64,000 nucleotides of DNA, taken from the NCBI RefSeq assembly GCF_004337985.1, contig NW_021940929.1, positions 90,311 through 154,310 of the forward strand. The letters run 5' to 3'. This DNA comes from Pyricularia pennisetigena. Taxonomy: Eukaryota; Ascomycota; Sordariomycetes; Magnaporthales; Pyriculariaceae. The first letter of the stretch is position 1. Each line of letters starts with the position of its first letter. Shown here piece after piece: positions 59,301 to 64,000 of this stretch. The position numbers and the translations under genes were made by a program. The notes beneath the pieces are model-generated. The model was not told the origin of the DNA. It searched no databases and saw only the letters and a list, made by a program, of their open reading frames with translations.

Positions 59301-60020
59301 GTATTTACTACCCCCAAAATTTAAAAAGGCAAGTATATTTATATTTTTATTAATAATCTTATATGGTCTGAAAGAATCGGTTTTGTTATAATATTAACGC
59401 CTTTCCAATTTGTTTTACAATCTTGGCCTAAAACCAAACGCAAAAAAATTATATTTGTTTTATTCCAAAAATTATAAAATTATTATCGTTTTTATATTAA
59501 CGATTTTTTGAAAATATATTATAAAAAAAACAACGATAGGGGAAAAAAAATCTTTGCATCGGTTTCTAAAAAAATACAATTCCCCGCCGGCCAAAAATTT
59601 GCAATGGTTTTAAATAAATATAAAAACTATTAGGAACCGAGAATAACGGTGCATTTATTTTGCATACAATTCATATATAAAAAAATTGGCGCAAAAATAC
59701 AAATTATACAAAATGGATAAATTTTTCCCCGCAATATTTTATCCGGTAACGAAATTATTATTTAACCGAAACGAACCGGAAAATAAATATTTTATCCGGG
59801 TATATTAGGAAAAAATGGGAAATTTAATGTATATAACCGTAATAATCCGTTTTAATATTATTTTCGCCGTTTTAAATTTATTTAGGTATTTAACCAACCC
59901 ATCCCAAAAACATATAAATACGGCAAATTAAACCATACGTTATTTTTTTCGACGCGTTTTTTAATAATTCGTTTCGGATTTTGGGAAATTTACAATTTTT
60001 TAATAATCGCGTCCGACGTA

Positions 60021-60440
60021 TTGGTTACCAATTGCGTTAAAATTAAACGCAATTTACAAGGTTTTATATTTATAATCGGTTATGGTTTAATATACTGGGA
60101 ATTTTTAAAACAAACAATTATTTCCACATTATCCACGGAATTTAAATTGTTAATTTTGGGTTTAATTGCAAAAGAAACCATTGCGTTTAAAAAATTATTG
60201 AACGATTTTAATTTAAATATTTTTAACGCAATAAAAATATTTTATAGTAATATACAAATAATTCGGTTGGTAATGGGGCAAAATACAAAGTTTTTAACGA
60301 AATTTAAATATATCGATATATAAAATATATAATTACGGTAATAAACGTAAAACGGAAAAATTGCGGTAAAATACCTATTAACTAATTTTATATTTGCGGA
60401 CGGTTTAACGAAAACGTTTATAAGATAGCAATTTAAATAT
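60021..60440 (+). pseudogene. Copia B2 RNase H, best-preserved part
   Basis: A 100-codon frame reads GFIFIIGYGLIYW, IISTLSTEFKLLILGLIAKE and KKLLNDFNLNIF, then KTKFLTKFKYIDI. This is the copia RNase H order G-G-x-I-x-W, STxEAEYxA, AKE, HTKHIDI. After the stop at 60321 another frame gives ADGLTKTF at about 60400, the C-terminal signature of copia pol. Conserved residues E and H are partly replaced, so it is inactive. Confidence 0.85.
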
Positions 60441-62140
60441 TTTCGAAAATTATTAAATTGATACGACGTATTAAAAATATAAATATATAAATAGAATATA
60501 TTAAATTTATATATTTGGGTTCGCGGAACATTTGCCACTTTTACCCCGTAAACATTATAATTACCGTGCAATTATCAAATATATGATATATTTGTTAAAT
60601 TTGGGATTTATTAATTATATATGGCGCAAATAAAAAAAAAGATTTAAAATAAAAAAAAACTTTCATTTAAAATTGTTAAAAAATGGGATTAATTGCGGCG
60701 CAAAAAAGTATTCTAATTTAAGAAAACGCCCTACCAAAATACCGCCGGAAAATATATAAAACGTCCGAAAAAATAGAAAAAACTAATTAAATTCGATTAT
60801 CATTATTGTTAAACTGCAATAGGCATTTCTTTTCCCCAAACTTTTTTCAAATTCGCGTTTTAAGTTTTTTCCAATTATATAAATAATTAACATTTTTACG
60901 CCATTTATTTAAAAAATATCAATTTTCGCATCCGCAATTCCAATTATACCGTCGCGGAAATTTTGCTGGATTTGCGGAAAATTAACCACGAAATAAACGC
61001 GATCGCCAATAAAACATTTGTAACGTATTTTGGTATTTTTATTTTGGCGAATAATAATAAAAACGATAATTATAAAGCGAAAATTGGAAAATTAATTGAT
61101 TAATCAAAAATCGCGGTTTAAAAAAAAGGTTTGTTCCGTTTATATTATTTTGCATTTGCGGTATCTATAATAATAATTCCAATATTTTAACTTACCGTTT
61201 TTGGCCAAACTTTCCTCGTAACTATAATAAATTAATTCATTATGATTTTTATTATTTATTATTGATATAATATAAAATTAGCAATACGTTTCGGAAACGC
61301 GTTTCACAACGCGTTTCGCCGTATTAAAACCGGCGTTGGCAAATTAATAACCAATTTGGTTGATTTCGCGCCAATTTAACCAAAAATAAAATTTAATTTT
61401 ATAATTTATCGTTAAAATTTAATGGCGATTTGCAATTATTGTTTTTTTCTGGCGAACGGTAATACGGCGGTTTTTTGTTTTTTCCATTTATTACGTTATC
61501 GGGCTATTATTTCCGTAAAAACGCCTGCAAAACTCTTTTTTTTAAAAGAAACTTAACACAAATTTAGTTTAAAATTAAAGAATCAATTTAGTTTCCGGTA
61601 TTTGTCCAAAAGATTCCAATTTTCGAAAGTTTTTTTTTCCAGTTAAAAATTCTTAATTTGGTTTAATTTTCGGGGGTAAATACCGGGTTTCCAAAATTAT
61701 CGTCGCTATTATATTGCGAAAAACCGCCCTAAATGGAATCGGCCATAATTTTTAATATTTGCGGCGAAAAAATTCAAAAACGGTGCAAGACCAAACTTCG
61801 AAACCAAAATTATTTAAACGAATTAAATTGAAACAAATTTAATTGCAATATTAATTTGCGCATTGCGAACGCCAAAACCACGGTACAATTGGTAAAATCG
61901 CGCCGCAATAATACCAAATCGCCCGAAATATTAAAAAAGAAAAATTTAAAAAACGAAAATTATATCGGTAATAATTAAAAAATATAACCAAACGGCCGCA
62001 AATTTTCAAAATTATATTCTTTTACGTTTTTCAATCCCATTTTCTTTATTAATTTAATTTTGTTTTATTTTTAATTTATTTTATTCCCGGCGGTAGCCCG
62101 AACGCGCCGGATCCGGTATTTACGCGCCGGATCAGGGATA
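60441..62140. other. Decayed 3' interior of copia B2
   Basis: Aligned with 25431-27084 of B1. No gene frame. Ends with GGCGGTAGCCCGAACGCGCCGGATCCGG just before the LTR, slightly more GC-rich than in B1. Confidence 0.6.
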
Positions 62141-62407
62141 TATCGCGTATTAAACCACCGCAATTAATTATAAAGGCGTGCATCCTAATTTTTAGTAAAA
62201 CAATTAATTATATTGAATTCAAATTGGGCCGAATGCCATTAAATTATTAGCAACGGTTTTGTTTCCGCGTTTTATTAAACATATAATATTTATTTATTTT
62301 ATTTTCCTAGGATTAAATTGGTATTGTACTGAAGTTTGTTCGACTATATAAACCCAACCAAATAAATATATTCGTTCAAATAAATTAAATAAAAGACAAC
62401 GTTTACA
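62141..62407 (+). repeat. 3' LTR of copia B2, internally shortened
   Basis: Matches the B1 LTRs at both ends but is about 60 bases shorter, lacking the segment around the TATAATACTTTTTTAC-like block of B1. Confidence 0.8.
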
Positions 62408-62532
<125 letters not shown>

Positions 62533-62839
62533 TAACGCCGGGCTCGGCCCGGTTTATTAGCCGGCCGTTAGCAACCTCCCGAAAAGTATTTCGGCGCGCG
62601 TTTTTTCTTTTTTATTTATATAGGGGGAAATAAAAAAGGTAAAAACGGATCGTATCTAACCGGGTTCGGGCCCGGTCCTCTTTGAAAGGTTAATTTATTA
62701 ACGCGACCCCGTATTTGAAAATGCACGGAAAATTCGTTTAACGGTTTGGGCCGTACAATGTGGGTAAAATAACAATAGGTTTATTATTTGTCCGGGTTCG
62801 AATCGTTTATAATCGGTGTTTTTTAACGTAAAATACGTT
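62533..62839 (-). other. Probable 3' untranslated region of LINE
   Basis: The GC-rich start CGCCGGGCTCGGCCCGGTTTATTAGCCGGCC is self-complementary in part. The stretch lies between the LINE ORF2 end and the trinucleotide tract. No gene. Confidence 0.5.
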
Positions 62840-63790
62840 CGTGGCGTGCGGGACGTTAGCGGGCCTTTTTGGGGCGGGCGTTAAAATAATTGGTGGTTAT
62901 CGAAAACGTTTTAAAATTTTTCGGTTGCCCGAAATTTGTTTGGAAAGCTTTCCGACGTTGGGCGCGGTTTGGCGGCCCGGCCGGCCGGTCGTTATTAAAT
63001 TACGGCCCATTTTTTTATACCGTCCACAAATAGCGGTAATATACCGGGTATTTAGGGGAAATTCTTTTCCAATACCAAATACGCGATATATTTGCATTTT
63101 GGTGGTTAAAACGGTTAAAATAGGTTTTAAAATCGCCATAATTGGTTTTTATAACCAAATAGTAGCCTAATAGGGGTTTTGGCAAACGCAATCTTTCGGG
63201 TTTTTTTTCGGTATATATTGGAAATTCCATTTTTTATATACGGGGGACCGTTTATAAAAACTTTTACGGCACCAATTCTTTTCAATATTCGAAAAAATAA
63301 TTTTAAAAACCGTACCGATACCGTTATAAATTATTTGGTAGATTTTCGGGTTTGGGTCCGGCGGTCCGGCGGAACCGGTTTTGGCCAATTCGTTAGCCAG
63401 GTTATTTCCCGGAATTCCCTAATATCCAAAATATTCACGGGCCCGAATTTTGTTATCATATTTTCGAAATAAATTAATAAAATTATAAAATTCCAGGAAA
63501 ACTTATTGGGATAAACGCGGCGCGACGTTTTTAAAATTCCAAATAACCGAGGTATTATTTATATAAATTTAAATCCGGGCGTTTAATTGGGCCTTGGTTA
63601 CCGTTTATAACCTTTTTGGGGCGCCAATCGCCTCGGCGTCGAAAATGTAATTTCCCGGCGTAATAAATGCGGAATTTGCGGCAAATTCCAGGCCCGCCGT
63701 AAAAACGGCCAATCCGTATTTTATTTAAATGCGATTATTTTCGTATTTTTCCAAATTATCCATATATAGTATAATATTATTAAGTAATAT
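62840..63790 (-). pseudogene. LINE (Tad-like) ORF2 C-terminus with RNase H
   Basis: Minus-strand frames read ILYMDN (RNase H start, usually YTDGS), YGLAVFTAGLEF, FDAEAIGAPK, NNTSVIW and GIPGNNLANELAKTGS, which is the RNase H order of fungal LINEs ending in the G-x-x-GNE-x-AD-x-LAK motif. Downstream LRLPKPLLGYYLVIKTNYGD and FNRFNHQNAN with KRISPKYPVYY fit the conserved C-terminal domain after RNase H (which normally ends in a CCHC-like cluster; the cysteines are lost). Frames at 63388-63167, 63230-63015 and 63139-62897 overlap because of frameshifts. Reverse transcriptase is not in the window. Confidence 0.8.
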
Positions 63791-64000
63791 TATATCCAAC
63801 CTAGGAAGAAAAAACGTTAGCAACACGATTCGAAAAAGTGGGATTTTAGTGCCATTAATATCCGTCGAAATGCTACTCCGTCGCAAAAAAAACAGGGATG
63901 GAGCTTTGCCAAGGTGGTGATAAGAACCAAAACCCCGGGTCCAGCAAAAGGACGCTGCGATCCTCGAGTTTGCCACTTTTCAAATGCGCAGTTGGTGTTT
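63791..64000. other. Less AT-rich DNA at window edge, unidentified
   Basis: Composition returns toward normal from about 63830. A minus-strand frame (63976-63725) runs across into the LINE but its N-terminal part (MANSRIAASFCWTRG) is not recognised. The junction with the LINE is somewhere near 63790. Confidence 0.35.

Larger units (their letters stand above)
57650..62407 (+). mobile_element. 5'-truncated Ty1/copia element B2
   Basis: Aligns collinearly with 22680-27414 of copia B1 at an offset of about 34.98 kb, from AAACCAGGAAATATA onward through integrase, RT, RNase H and 3' LTR (62141-62407). The 5' LTR, gag and integrase N-terminus are missing. It ends directly in an AAT microsatellite, so any target duplication cannot be judged. 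Confidence 0.82.

Noticed and set aside
62540..62600. Riboswitch or structured RNA from the GC-rich inverted repeat CCGGGCTCGGCCCGG
   Set aside because: It sits in the probable LINE 3' UTR; one small stem is not enough to call an RNA gene.

Overview
The window looks like transposon-dominated chromosomal DNA of a filamentous ascomycete (Pezizomycotina). Every recognisable coding segment belongs to a transposable element of a fungal type: Fot1/pogo-like DDE transposase, chromodomain Ty3/gypsy retrotransposon, Ty1/copia, hAT and Tad-like LINE. About 50 kb (roughly 12.06-62.5 kb) is extremely AT-rich, with stop-riddled relics whose differences from sister copies are mostly C-to-T or G-to-A. That is the signature expected of repeat-induced point mutation (RIP). 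I found no host housekeeping gene, rRNA or tRNA, so no species can be named.

Layout. 0.17-4.6 kb: two identical 1861-bp pogo/Fot1-like transposons in head-to-head orientation around a 704-base run of N, each with an intact 556-codon transposase, 42-bp terminal inverted repeats and TA flanks. 4.6-6.15 kb: decayed LINE ORF1. 6.53-6.72 kb: a solo LTR with a 5-bp target duplication. 6.81-7.16 kb: the N-terminal part of another pogo transposase, cut by a chromodomain gypsy element on the minus strand (7.165 to about 12.06 kb). That element keeps a 3' LTR, polypurine tract, pol and partial gag, and has only three stops in pol.

At about 12.06 kb the composition switches abruptly to AT-rich relics. 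These are a gypsy element with two 278-bp LTRs (13.870-18.465 kb); a hAT transposase relic (19.5-27.8 kb) split by a 7.49-kb Ty1/copia element with 330-bp LTRs and a TTTAC target duplication (19.925-27.414 kb); a terminal-inverted-repeat element with an internal palindrome (27.83-29.40 kb); a 1270-bp almost entirely self-complementary fold-back element with TA flanks (30.918-32.187 kb); a minus-strand copia (32.2-37.06 kb); a 3' gypsy remnant; a further plus-strand gypsy (about 38.9-40.8 kb); a second hAT copy (45.6-46.93 kb); a copia gag fragment; a second minus-strand copia with its integrase core missing; gypsy-like remnants; and a 5'-truncated second copy of the 330-bp-LTR copia (57.65-62.41 kb). 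The right end holds an AAT/ATT microsatellite and a minus-strand LINE ORF2 end with RNase H.

How the parts fit together. The window records nested insertion: copia and probably a TIR element into hAT, gypsy into a pogo relic, and finally unmutated pogo copies on the left. The pogo pair is the only machinery that looks fully intact. Only the left 12 kb and the last 1.5 kb depart from the AT-rich composition. The fold-back and TIR/palindrome elements have no recognisable protein and are the best candidates for undescribed families.
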